Both the position numbers and the translations under genes were made by a program. The notes beneath the pieces were generated by a model. That model had not been told where the DNA came from, ran no database searches, and saw only the letters and a list, made by a program, of their open reading frames with translations. This document shows positions 10,566 to 21,349 of a stretch of 64,000 nucleotides of DNA, in pieces; position 1 is the stretch's first letter; every line of letters begins with the position of its first letter. Source of the DNA: Cocos nucifera (Eukaryota > Streptophyta > Magnoliopsida > Arecales > Arecaceae); assembly GCA_006176705.1 (NCBI GenBank), contig QRFJ01005019.1, positions 1 to 64,000 on the forward strand. The letters are read 5' to 3'.

Positions 10566-12648
10566 GTAAAGACATTGGCATGGCATATAAATGCGATGTG
10601 GGGGTACATCATCATTGAACGTGACCAACTTCAGAGCATTCTACTATCGAGAATGTCTTTGATGGGATATAGGTATAAGTGTCCCTTAGACTTGAGATCA
10701 TATCAGTGATTTGCAAGCAACTCACAGTGCTTTGGTACTGGACTAACTGATTTCTAATTCAATAATGGAAGGTTTCTAATCACAGTCAAGTACTTGCAAA
10801 ATTAGTATGTGATCAAGATGGAATTGACCACTCCAAGAGTTGATGAACAATGTATCACTGTATTTCAATATAGCAAAACCTTGGCCAAGATAATCTATCG
10901 ATGCATTTGATATTTTGAAATATAATGTGGACAATCTGATCAGAGTTGACAGTTCAATTCTGAGATGTCCTACGAGCATTTTGGTTAAGGGTATGAATTA
11001 TATGGAAACTATATCCACATGAGTTCTGAGGATATTGTTCTACACATTCAACCTATCCGACCATCGGGTATCATTGCTAGATGGTCACTTCGACTGGTAT
11101 AAAAACTGATTCCTATGCTATCGGGTTAGATTTGGACCTATGAGGTCACATACATTAGAGTTTATAATCTGATCTGATGGTTGATCAATGATTAAAAATC
11201 ATTCTAAGATTAAACGATCAATATAATTGATGTTTAACCTAGTGCAAGTGTTGCAGAAGGATTGATTAGAAATGCTAATTGACTTAATTTGATTAAGCCA
11301 AGGGACTGAGATTAAGTCTAATTGAATATAATTTAATTAGATTTGATTTGAACTTGATTGGATCAAGTCCAATTGATTTATTAGATAAGCCAAGTTTCAT
11401 TAGTTTAGGACCTAATTTAATTGGATTGAATTAATTTTGATTTGACTTAGTTTGAGAAATCATATTTGATCAAGTCAAACATGGAATCCTAGTAAGACTA
11501 GGATCCATTCATCTTGTGCCACCTATATCCCATGCCTCCATGCCTAAGTTTTAGAATTTTTTCATGAAAAACCCTTTCTCTCAGGCCTTGATGCATGCCC
11601 AACTCCCTCCCTTCTTTCTTACATGGCAAGTGGTTAATGGACCAAGTCAAATTTGGAGAGTTGTTTTGAAATCAAACTCTATTTGATAGAGTTTGTTGCA
11701 ATCAAAATTCCTGCTCCCTTTTGCCACCTATACTCCTTGTTTTCCTCTAGAATTTTTATGGGAATTAGAGGAATTTTCTATGACAAATATAGGTGGTCCA
11801 TGCCAAAAAAAAAGAGGGGGCATCCAAGTGTTGGGCGCCCTACCTAGTTGCCTTTGTTGGTCTTTCATAGTCTAAGAGTTTGACCCAACAAGGACTCCTC
11901 TATATCTCTTTATATAGAATGAATTTTGGTCTAATTTTTGGGCATGTTCTAGATCATTGAGAGATATTTAGGGCATGTGAAAATTAGAGAGAAAGAGTAT
12001 TGGGGCATGGGGATTTGATTGATACAAATCTAGGTATCTAGGTGAGAGAACAAAGAAGAAGAAGAGGGTCTTCTTCTAGGGTTGTCTTGTTCATCTCTCT
12101 TTCTTCTTCTTTTTGAGATTATTTGAGAGTGTCTTAGATTAGTAATCTCTCCTCCTTTCTCTTATCTTTGAAAGAATCCAAATTTAGAAGAAGAAAGCAT
12201 CAGATCGATCATCAAAGAAGGATCAGTATAGTACTAGTATACTATACTGATTTCCTGCATCAAGATTTCTGATCGTGATTCGTGCACTCGTGTGGATGAC
12301 TCCTAGAGGCCGAACGCATGTGCAGCTCACAACATCATTCTCAAGCTCAGATCAGCAAGTTAGAACATCTAACTTGCACAGATAACAAAGATCTAATCTC
12401 CTATTACTTATATGATTCTGATCTAATGTAGATCTGTGTTGTTATGATCAACACTTGTTCTTCCCTTTTATTTTTAATTTTTGATTTAATATCATGCCAT
12501 AATCATGTAATAGAATCTAAGATCTAGAGTATTCTTTAGTTTTATAAATAAATAAATAAATATTTATTTAAGTCTTTCATTGCATAATCTTGAAAAGTTT
12601 CAAGATCTAGTCCTGAAATCCTAGATCTGGTTCCAACAGTTAGTATTG
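10566..12648 (+). mobile_element. Copia family-B LTR fragment, forward
   Basis: The first ~700 bp match the reverse complement of 23200-23950, for example the GACATTGGCATGGCAT region and AAGTGTCCCTTAGACTTGAGATCA. The 5' part of this LTR was separated by element A and lies left of the window. A TATA-like stretch (TTTATATAGAA) is near 11908 and an (AAAT)n run at 12544-12565. The end is set at ...GGTTCCAACA because the next bases resemble a decayed tRNA-Met primer site. No host gene is visible in this stretch. Confidence 0.65.
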
Positions 12649-12657
12649 AAGCTAACC

Positions 12658-13133
12658 ACATAGAAGAACCTCAGACCGTAACGAGTACTAATGCTGGTTC
12701 TAGTTTAAATGAGATAGATAAAAGAGAGAAGAGAGTGGATGATTTACCTGAGATCTATAAATCTGAAATCCTATTCTCTTCAATCTGAGAAGCCGGTTCT
12801 TCTTATAAAAATCAGGAGGCATGTAATGAAAAGCTAATGGAGTTGTTTAAGCATGATTATATTAATTTACCTCTACAATTAAAGATACCTTTAAACATTC
12901 TTTTAGTACCCATTGCAACAAACTTTACTCCTAATCGAAAAACTCAATTTATGAGCATTCTAGAAGAACAAATAGGAGAAATTCTCAACAAACAAGGGCC
13001 TGAGAATGGGGTCGCATCCTATCTTCTCATAAATAATAATGAATATATCAATAAAGGGATAACAAACTATCTTCCTAAGATTGGCAATCCAAAATCATTG
13101 AAATTTGTCAATCTAGTATTTGACATAGGATAG
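12658..13133 (+). pseudogene. Broken ORF in the Athila-like region, function unknown
   Basis: One frame runs from about 12646 to 13133 with a single TGA near 12787. The open part from 12837 encodes 98 residues ending FVNLVFDIG. I recognise no catalytic motif. It lies immediately upstream of the GGAGGCAATCC hallmark, where Athila-type elements end a coding block, so it may be the end of a gag or pol product. The residues overlap the PBS-like sequence at 12649-12666, so either the primer-site reading or the start of this frame is wrong. Confidence 0.35.
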
Positions 13134-13792
13134 TAAGCTGCATTGTGTCTAGCTGAAGATGGTAAACTTAGCACTTGTTAGGAGGCAATCCAATATTTAA
13201 TTTTCTTGCATCTAATTTATCTTTTTAATTTATTTTTTTAGAATATTTTGAATAAGTTAGAGAGAGCTAAATTTTCAAAGGCATATACTAGACCATGAAA
13301 ATATATTGAATCAGATGTATTCTTTCATGTTCTTTATTGCACCCTTTATTTTTTTCTTCTCCATTAAGGACAATGTCGATTATGTTCGAGGGAAGAATAT
13401 TAAAAATTTTTAAAATTTTTAAAATCCTTGAAGAAGTTAGTATTTAGCATTTAAACATCCGATTATGCTTAGGAATTGAGTTAAAAAAAAATTGATGCAT
13501 AGATTAGAGAATTTATGAGATATTAAGGAAGCTTGTATTAAGAAAACTTAATAAAAAGTTAAGTCTAGAATATAAATAATTTTTCTATGCGCAATTTTGA
13601 TTTTTTTCTACTGGTATCAAAAAAGAGTTTAATTTTTATGGGCTTGTATAGGATAACTATACATTTTTTCATAATAATTAAAAAAATAAATTTAATAAAA
13701 TAGTTTTTAAATATTTCTTACTGAGTAACCGGGTCTCTTTGCCTAAACAAGCATTGAGTCTCGCATCAAAAGGTGGAAAGGATGAAGAAGCT

Positions 13793-13850
13793 CATTATAA
13801 AGCTAGTCTTAACTTGTAGCCTATTGTAAAGCTAGTCTTAACTTGTAGCC
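13793..13850 (+). repeat. Tandem 29-bp duplication
   Basis: AAGCTAGTCTTAACTTGTAG occurs twice, 29 bp apart, differing by one base in the flanking ATTATAA/ATTGTAA. It lies in the non-coding 3' part of the Athila-like element and is probably replication slippage. Confidence 0.85.
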
Positions 13851-14378
13851 CGAGGGTAATTTTATACCTAGTGTCCTAAAGCCAACAGGTTTAGAAGTCA
13901 TTGGCCCAAGACTCGCTATATAGATCAAATAGAAAGCTTAAGAGGTTAAAGCACTCAATAATGGTATAATATTATAAAAATAAAAATAAATAAATAAAAA
14001 TATTGGTTTTCTATCGAGTAATTGGGTTCCATTGTTTAAGTAAGCAATGATATTCATATCAAAAAGTAGACAATGTGAATAAAAAAATTTAATAAGTGAA
14101 GGGCAGAAGTAGCAATATACTTGCCCATATAAAAGTTTAGATAATTCAGAGATAAAGATAGGGATAATTTAGAAAAAATTTAGAAAAGTTTAATATTCTT
14201 TACTTAATTTTTATTGATAAGTATTAATACCCTAATGATATGCCTCAATTATGCTCTACTGAATATCAATGGCCATTTTGAAATTGCTTAGGTAAAATTC
14301 AAAATTCTAAAGTTAAAAGATATCTAAAACTAAATTCTTCCTCTACTAGAGGACGAGCAAAGTTTAAGTTGGAAGGTA

Positions 14379-16094
14379 TGATAAGTATCATAAATTTATC
14401 AATAAAAGTATTAATTTATTAATTAATTTATATTTATTTTAAAAAATTAATAATCAATATATATATTTTTAAAAAATTAATAATTTTATTAATTAAAAAA
14501 TTAATTAAATAATAATAATAAAAATAAAATATTATTATCAGTAAAAGAGCTCATTTTTTTTATCACAATAAAATAAGTTTGAAGCAAAATAGAGCTAAAA
14601 TGGACTAGATATGAATTTTTAAAAAAAAAAGAAAAAAAATTAAAATGAAAAAGGAAAATGGCACACCAGCTCATCAAGCCAAGCCGGCACGCCGTTGAAG
14701 TCGGCTCAACCATCGAAGCCACCTATCGATCCATGAAACTAGGCGTGGACCACAAGCTTAGCAATGTTTAGCCAATCACATGCTACCACATGGTGGGCCA
14801 AGACCGCTAAAGGGTCTACAGAAAATCATTATGGTCTATAGGGGCAAAATAGTAATTTCACAAGGCTTGCCGCATGTTGAATGGTCTGATATTCAAATGC
14901 GCCTGGTCTATGCAGTCCACATGAACAGTAATGGCATGATTGTGCAGCTCAGGTTGATTGCGGTGAAGATCCAACAATAGGGAGTTAATCCTATTCTGAT
15001 TCGAATTCAGCCACCTCCCTACGCGCAATCCAACAACTCCAAATGCTCTGATGTTGGTCCAACGATCGAATTTCTTCCAAAATATGATCTAATGGTTGTC
15101 ACTTTTTTCAATTTTAATTTGATTTTAGATTGCTCCATTTGCGCAATCGGATGGCCACGTGCGTCCTAGGCGATGATCCGATGGTCCAAGAAGCTCCAAG
15201 CGGTGATCCAACCTCCTAGCAATGATCCAATGGCCCAATCTACTCCAGATAAACTCCATCAGATGGCCAAAAATTAATCCAACCTGATTTGGTCTTTTAA
15301 AACTCAATTTTTAGTATTTTTTGGATTGTTTGATCAAAATTTGATGGCCAGAATGCATAGAACTCACCAAGACGCATCCAAGGGCTATTTTAATTCAATT
15401 TTCACCAAGATTTCTCCATATTTTGCTGATTAGAACTCTCCTTAGGCCCACAATGCCTACAAAGAAGATCTCCTACCCTCCTAACTCTATTTAAAGGATC
15501 CCAGGCTTCCAAAATTAATTATCTTCGACAATGGGAAGGAGTTTGGTAAAGGTTAAAGCCATGCTTGGGTTAGAGACTGCTTCAAGACAATGGGTGCTAT
15601 GAAGAAGAGCTAGCTTCTACACCATCTCAATGCTAATGCCAATCCAAGATTAAGGTATGCTGCTTTTATTTTCTTTTTCTTTTCTTTTTAATTTCATGCA
15701 TTTAAATTTTGAGATGAACTTTTAATTAATGCAAATTTTAATTTTTAGCTATTTAAATTTATACTTTTTATTTTTAATTATAATTTAAATTTTTATTCTT
15801 TATTTTAATTTCTTTTTATTTTATTGCAAGTAGATGCTAAGATCTAACTAGTAGATCTTAGTACCAAGTTTAAATTTCTGCACCTTTTAATTTTCACTTA
15901 TAATTTATTTTTCGACTTCAATTTTTTTTTTTTAAAATCTTTTTTTCTAAAAATCAAATATTTCAAAATTAAAATACTATCTTCTCTGTGGATTCAATCT
16001 AACTCACTACTTGCTACTTGCTTTTAAATTATTTAAGATGTTGAAATTAAACTAATAAACACGATATCCTAACTACAACATCATGCTCTTATCA
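14379..16094 (+). mobile_element. Athila-like 3' LTR
   Basis: It starts TGATAAGTATCAT after the polypurine tract and ends GCTCTTATCA. Thus the termini are TGATAAG...CTTATCA, a 7-bp perfect inverted repeat enclosing 1716 bp. A TATTTAAAGG TATA-like box is near 15488, and CTGTGGATTCAATCT near 15986 is typical of the U5 of Athila/Tat LTRs. It is AT-rich at both ends. It interrupts the Tat-like pol that resumes at 16095. Confidence 0.75.
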
Positions 16095-18060
16095 GGGCAC
16101 ACCATTACACTCCTCACTGATCAATCCATCAAGGTAGTTCTTCATTGAATAGATGCGTGTAGAAAATAGCAAAATGGGCAATTGAGCTTACAGAGTTTGA
16201 TATCCATTTTTAATCTTGACCATCTATCAAAACTTAATTATTGGCCAATTTTATAGTAGAGTGCACTATTCCAAACGAAGCCAAACTTGAGCAGCACGAG
16301 GTCAATGCCCCATGGCTATGGCCGAACCCCCCTGAAGAAAGATCAGACCTCCCTGAAGGCTTTTGGGCTCTATATATGGATGGTTCCTCCAATACTTCTA
16401 GGGTGGGCATGGGTTTGATCCTAATCAATTTAGAAGTAATTATTGCTGAATATGCACTGTGCATCGAATTTTTCATAACAAACAATGGGATAGAATATGA
16501 AGCCTTAGTTGCAGGATTAAGGATTGACAAGGAATTGGAGGCAGATCAACTAAAGATTTACAATGACTCCTAAATGGTGGTAGGACAAGTCGACAGTAGC
16601 TATGAAGCTCAGAAGGAAAGCATGAAGAAGTATCTGAAAAAAGTAAGGAGTCTAACCCTGACCTTTAGCAGTTTTGATATCCAATAGATCCTGAGAATAG
16701 AAAATGCTAGGATTGATTTTCTTTCCTAGTTAGCCACATTGGTGCCAAATGAATTGCCCAAAGAAGTCTTCTTTGATGTTCTAAAATGTTCGAGCTTGGA
16801 GGAACCCCAGACTATGATACAAATCAACCAAGACCCTAGCTGGTTCAGTCTGTTCCTTGCTTATCTCAAAGATGGTGTCCTCCCTCGAGATTCAAAAGAA
16901 GCTTGAAAATTGAGAAATCAAGCCTCTTGATAAGTTCTATATGAGAATAAACTATATAAAAGATCATACTCTTTGCCACTCCTAAAGTGTCTTCGACCTT
17001 TCGAGGTAGATTATGCATTATGGAAAGTGCATGAAGGGATATGTGGAAACCATCTGGAAGCAAGGTCCTTATCCTATAAACTACTTCGATAGGGCTACTA
17101 TTGGCCGACTATGCACTAGGATGCAGTAAAATATGTGAGAAAATGTGACTGGTGTCAGAGGAATACCAACATTCAAAGACAACCAGCCTCTTAGCTAACA
17201 CCTTTGAGTGCCCCATGGCCATTTGCATAATTGAGGATGGACATACTTGGACCCTTTTCCATGGCATCTGGACAGCAAAAATTTCTCTTGGTGACCATAG
17301 ATTATTTTACTAAGTGAGTTGAGATCGAACTTTTGGCCAAAATTACTAAAGCAAAAGTGCAGGACTTCGTCTGAAAGTCAATAATTTATAGATTTGGACT
17401 ACCTCAGACTTTAATTACTGATAACCGGCATTAATTTATGGGGTCAAAGTTCATCGAGTTTTGTGAAGATTTCAATGTCTCCTATCACTTCACTTTAGTG
17501 GCTCATCCACAAGCAAATGATGAGACCGACTTACCAACAGGATCTTATTACAGGGAATAAAGGCGAGGCTTGGAAAGAAAAAAGGAATATGGGTGGATGA
17601 ACTCTATCATATACCTTGGGCATATAGAACCCCTTAGAGGTTACCAACTGGGGGAACCTCTTTTGCTCTGGCCTTCTAAGTAGAGGTGGTCATCCTAATA
17701 GAACTTAAACTTTTCTCAGCATGGGTCAAAGCATTTAATGAATAGAGAAATTCGTAAGATCTCAGAGCTAACCTTGACTTATTTAAAGAAAAATGAGAGA
17801 AGGCTCAGATCAGGATGGCGGCTTATAGGCAAAAAGTAGCCTACTATTATAATTTTAGGTTCAGAAGTAAAGCATTTAAGCTAGGAGACCTGGTACTTCG
17901 ATGAGCGAACATCTCATAATCTCAAAATCAAGAAAAGCTCACTCCGAATTAGGAAGGCCCTTATGAGATCATAGAAGTCATCTGGCCTGGGACTTACTAA
18001 TGGAAGGAGCTTGGAGGGACAGCACTACCACGACCATGAAACTAAAAAAATTTATGAATG
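16095..18060 (+). pseudogene. Tat-like Ty3/gypsy pol remnant
   Basis: The translation runs from the RT/RNase H joint (HTITLLTDQSIKVVLH), through a second, archaeal-type RNase H (16241-16573), to an integrase HHCC finger (VHEGIC..HLE, then KCDWCQ near 17146-17160). The integrase core follows: MDILGPF with first Asp at 17239-17241, then LITDN near 17412. The usual third-residue block (HPQANGQ.E) reads HPQANDETD, so it is damaged. Many stops and shifts are present. A tandem RNase H plus later antisense ORF is characteristic of the Tat lineage. The 5' part is missing, cut by the Athila-like insertion. Confidence 0.75.
16241..16573 (+). pseudogene. Additional (archaeal-type) RNase H domain
   Basis: Within a 110-residue open stretch, the three acidic positions are kept: Asp in ALYMDGSSN (near 16376), Glu in NNGIEYEAL (near 16496) and Asp in KIYNDS (near 16566). 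It is preceded by PWLWPNPPEE and followed by a stop where the frame would go on (GQVDSSYEAQ). Such a second RNase H beside the RT-linked one is known from Tat-lineage gypsy elements. Confidence 0.75.
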
Positions 18061-18129
18061 TATTATCAGTAATCACATTTTAATAAAATTCTCTTACTTT
18101 GATGTCTTTATCTTTGGTGCAAAACTATA

Positions 18130-19660
18130 CAATGGTAGTAAATTACATGAGAAAATAAAATTGAAGATCTCTGATTCTTAAACAAAAGATTAACCTCATC
18201 TTAACAAGGGTGAAGACCTCTGGTTCTTAAACAGAAGATTAATCTCATCTTAATGAGGGTGAAGACCTTCGATTTTTAAACTAGTGATGTTGGAGAAAGG
18301 CCCTCTCAATGGTCCTTCTGTGCCTCGATAACTTTGTTAGTAATAGAAGGACCCACGTCCTAACAAGAGAACTAGCCAACTACATCAGGAACAGGAGGTG
18401 GACCTCGTCCTGATGTGGATGAAGATCCTATGGAAAGATGAAGGTCTTCAATTCTTAAATAGGAGGTTAACCTTGTCTTAACGAGGATGAAGGCCTCCAG
18501 TTCTTGAACAGGAGGTTAACCTTGTCTTAACGAAGATGAAGGACTTCGATTCTTAAATAGGAGGTTAACCTCATCTTAACAAGGATGAAGACCTCCAGTT
18601 CTTAAATAAGAGGTTAATCTCATCTTAACAAGAGTGAAAACCTCTGATTTTTAAATTGGTGATGTTGGAGAAAGGACCTCTCAATGTCCATTCTATGTCC
18701 TAGCAATCTTGTTAGGAACAAGAGAAGGACCACATCCTAATAAGAAAACTAGCCTGCCATATCAAGAATAGGAAGCGAACCTCGTCCTGATGTAGATGAA
18801 GACTGTACGGAGAGATAAAGGCCTCTGATTCTTAAACAGGATGTTCACCTCATCTTAACGAGGGTGAAGGCCTTCAGTTCTTAAATACGAGGTTAACCTC
18901 ATCTTAACGAAGATGAAGGCCTCTGATTCTTAAATAGGAGGTTAACTTCATCTTAATGAGGGTGAATGCCTTAGATTTTTAAATAGGAGGTTAGCCTCAT
19001 CTTAACGAAGATGAAGGGCTCTAGTTCTTAAATAGGAGGTTAACCTCATCTTAATGAGGGTGAAGGCCTCTGATTCTTAAATAGGAGGTTAACCTTATCT
19101 TAACAAGAATGAAGACCTTTGATTCTTAAATAGGAGGTTAACCTCATCTTAATGATGGTGAAGACCTCTGATTCTTGAATCGGTGATGTTAGGGAGAGGT
19201 CCTCTCAATGGCCCTTCTATGCCTCGGCAATCTTATTAGGAACAGAAGAAGGATCATGTCCTAACAAGGAAACTGGCCAACCACATCATGAATAGGAGGT
19301 AGACCTCATCTTAATATGGATGAAGACACTACAGAAAGATGAAAGCCTCTGATTCTTAAACAGGAGGTTAACCTCGTGTTAATGAGAATGAAGGCCTTCG
19401 GTTCTTAAACAAGAGGTTAACCTCATCTTAATGAAGGTGAAGATCTCTAGTTCTTAAATCGATAATATTAGGGAGGGACCCTCTCAATGGCTCTTCTATG
19501 CTCCGACAATCTTGCTAGAAATAGGAGGAGAACCTCGTCCTAACAAAAAAAATAATCAACCAAATTAGAAATAGGGGGTGGACCTCGTCCTGATGTGGAT
19601 GAAGACCCTATAGAGAAGTGAAGGTCTCTGATTCTTAAATAGGAGGATAGATATCTAAAA
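18130..19660 (+). repeat. 49-bp minisatellite array with a longer spacer unit
   Basis: The unit reads roughly 'GATGAAGGCCTCTGATTCTT' then 'AAATAGGAGGTTAACCTC' then 'ATCTTAACGAG' and recurs about every 49 bp. A second module starting GTGATGTTGGAGAAAGG appears near 18285, 18657, 19181 and, more diverged, 19456. It continues into CCTCTCAATGGYCCTTCT and ends with a GTCCTGATGTGGATGAAGA-type block. Spacing between modules changes by about multiples of 49 bp, so unit number varies. The array lies between Tat pol and the antisense ORF. Confidence 0.85.
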
Positions 19661-19849
19661 TACAAAATAAGAGCTATAATTTTGGGATGATGTCAGGATC
19701 AGACACAATGAGAATATAGAGTAAACTGGCAAGCGGCTAGCTAAGGCGAAACACAAACAAACAGATGATAAAAACTTCATTTCATTAAAAATAAAGGTTG
19801 TTACATGAATTAGTAGGACTAGTTACAAAGAGAAAAAGAAAATGAGATC

Positions 19850-21340
19850 CTACTCAAAATTGGACTTTGGATTACCAACCCCAGCCAATGTGAGGAAGAA
19901 TTTTAAACCCTTTATTCTCTCCTCAAGTTTCTGTCTCATCGCAAGGCTCTCCCTCAACATCCTCTTCCACCTGTGCGACTCTTCCTCCATTTCTCTCAGC
20001 CTCTTCCTAAGAATTGCTGACTCAGCTTTGGCATCTTTCACCAAACCTTCCTAGTAGACCATCTGAGCTTTTAGATCACAAAGTTCCTTCTCCGCACCCT
20101 CAAACTTTATGGGGAAATTTTCAAGAGCATCCTTCAAAGTGATGATTTCATTTGGATGTGCACTTGAGTCGGTCCAAGCATTGTCCGCCAATTCTTCTTG
20201 AAGCTGTATAACTTCAAAGTTCGCCCTATTAAGTTTTCTTTTATAACCCTCAATCTCCTGACGCCAACCAGATCGATGGAAATTGTACAACTACTCAACA
20301 TCGCTTAGTTGTGCTTGGAGATCAAAAAACTTCTTCGACCAATCCTCGTCGAGCTCCACCCAATTCTGGCCCCAGGCCGAGCCACTCTGCAACTGCTTGA
20401 TTCTATCTTTTGAATCTCGAAGTTTGGCCTCAAGGGAACTAACTTTGATAGTCAAAGCCCAAACCTTCTCACTACCAGACTTCTTCACTCATTTTGATTC
20501 TTCGATTAGAAGATTCTTGTTTTGATGTAGTCCATGGAGTCCTTTTTATGGACTTGTCGAAGGTGGGTGACTTCAATCATGGCTTCCAAATAATGCTTCT
20601 TTGATTTCTAAAGTTTGTCCCTTGCCTTCTTTAACTTTTCTTTAGTCTGGTGAACCTCCTTCTATAGATCTCTAATGATAAATTTCAGAGGGAGGCCTTG
20701 GGGCAATGGTACAGCCTCAGTGGGTGGTGACAAGTCATGACTACCTTCGCTAGGGGGTTCTAAGTAATAGACATGTCGCAACATCGAACATAAAGAAACA
20801 CCTGTCTTCATTGCCCAAAATGTTTTGAGTTCATAAAAAAAAAAAGAAAGAAAAGGTACAACTATCAAAGATTTTCAACCTCGGGAGGTGGGGCAACAGG
20901 CAAAGTCAATGCATCCTCAAAGACTCTTGTTTCAGAGATGGGCTTTGGAATCACGGTGGCCAGATCAGAAGTTTCGGTGTCAGGTTTGATAAATGGAGAA
21001 GTAGTGCCAGCATGGGAAGGTTCTGCTTCATCACCAGGCTCCTCAATTAAGAAGTCGAGAACTATGTTCAAGAATCTCTTGGCGATCCTCTTCATGCAGA
21101 CCTCGAATCCTTTGAGAAAGGCCTCTTGAGCAAAGGCAATTTTGATATCCTTCATTGCTTTGGAGGATTTGAAGACTTTGACAGCTTACTCCTTCTCTAC
21201 GATGACCTCCTTGACCTTTTTTTCCTCCTCCAGTGCCAAGACGGTCTTCAGCCCCGCCGATGCTTGCTCCTCCCTCTGTAGTGCTTCTTAAAGGTGCTCA
21301 ACCTCGGTGGAATGAGATCTTGAAGCTTCTTTCAAACTTT
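19850..21340 (-). pseudogene. Antisense coiled-coil ORF of the Tat-like element
   Basis: On the minus strand, 21155-20865 gives a 96-residue piece with KGFEVCMKRIAKRFLN and a Pro/Glu-rich tail. From 20488 down to 19850 three pieces lie in one frame, separated only by single stops, and are rich in Glu/Lys/Leu heptads (for example LREMEEESHRWKRMLRESLA), predicted to form coiled coils. Between them, 20864-20489 is shifted and contains further coiled-coil-like fragments. Reading continues upstream to about 21340, where the family-B LTR begins. Additional ORFs antisense to pol are known in Tat-lineage elements such as Grande and RIRE2; their function is unclear. Confidence 0.6.
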
Positions 21341-21349
21341 CAACTATAA

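Larger units (their letters stand above)
12649..14378 (+). mobile_element. Athila-like Ty3/gypsy internal 3' region
   Basis: Downstream of a short broken ORF stand two marks I associate with Athila-type plant gypsy elements: GCACTTGTTAGGAGGCAATCC (13171-13191) and AAGGACAATGTCGAT with a purine-rich follow-up (13366-13395). The stretch 13200-14360 is A/T-rich and non-coding, with two related blocks at about 13725-13790 and 14020-14085. It ends in the polypurine tract AGTTTAAGTTGGAAGGTA (14361-14378). Lineage assignment rests on remembered consensus features and needs a database search. Confidence 0.6.

Noticed and set aside
10566..12660. Possible host intergenic DNA between A and the gypsy remnant
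   Set aside because: The first 700 bp match the reverse family-B LTR near 23200-23950, so it is LTR sequence.
14400..14530. AT-rich stretch as a replication origin or matrix attachment site
   Set aside because: It lies at the start of the Athila-like LTR and is plain AA/TT-rich sequence; nothing specific supports an origin.
16234..16530. 98-residue minus-strand ORF over the Tat RNase H
   Set aside because: Shadow of the sense RNase H frame, which has the three acidic residues.
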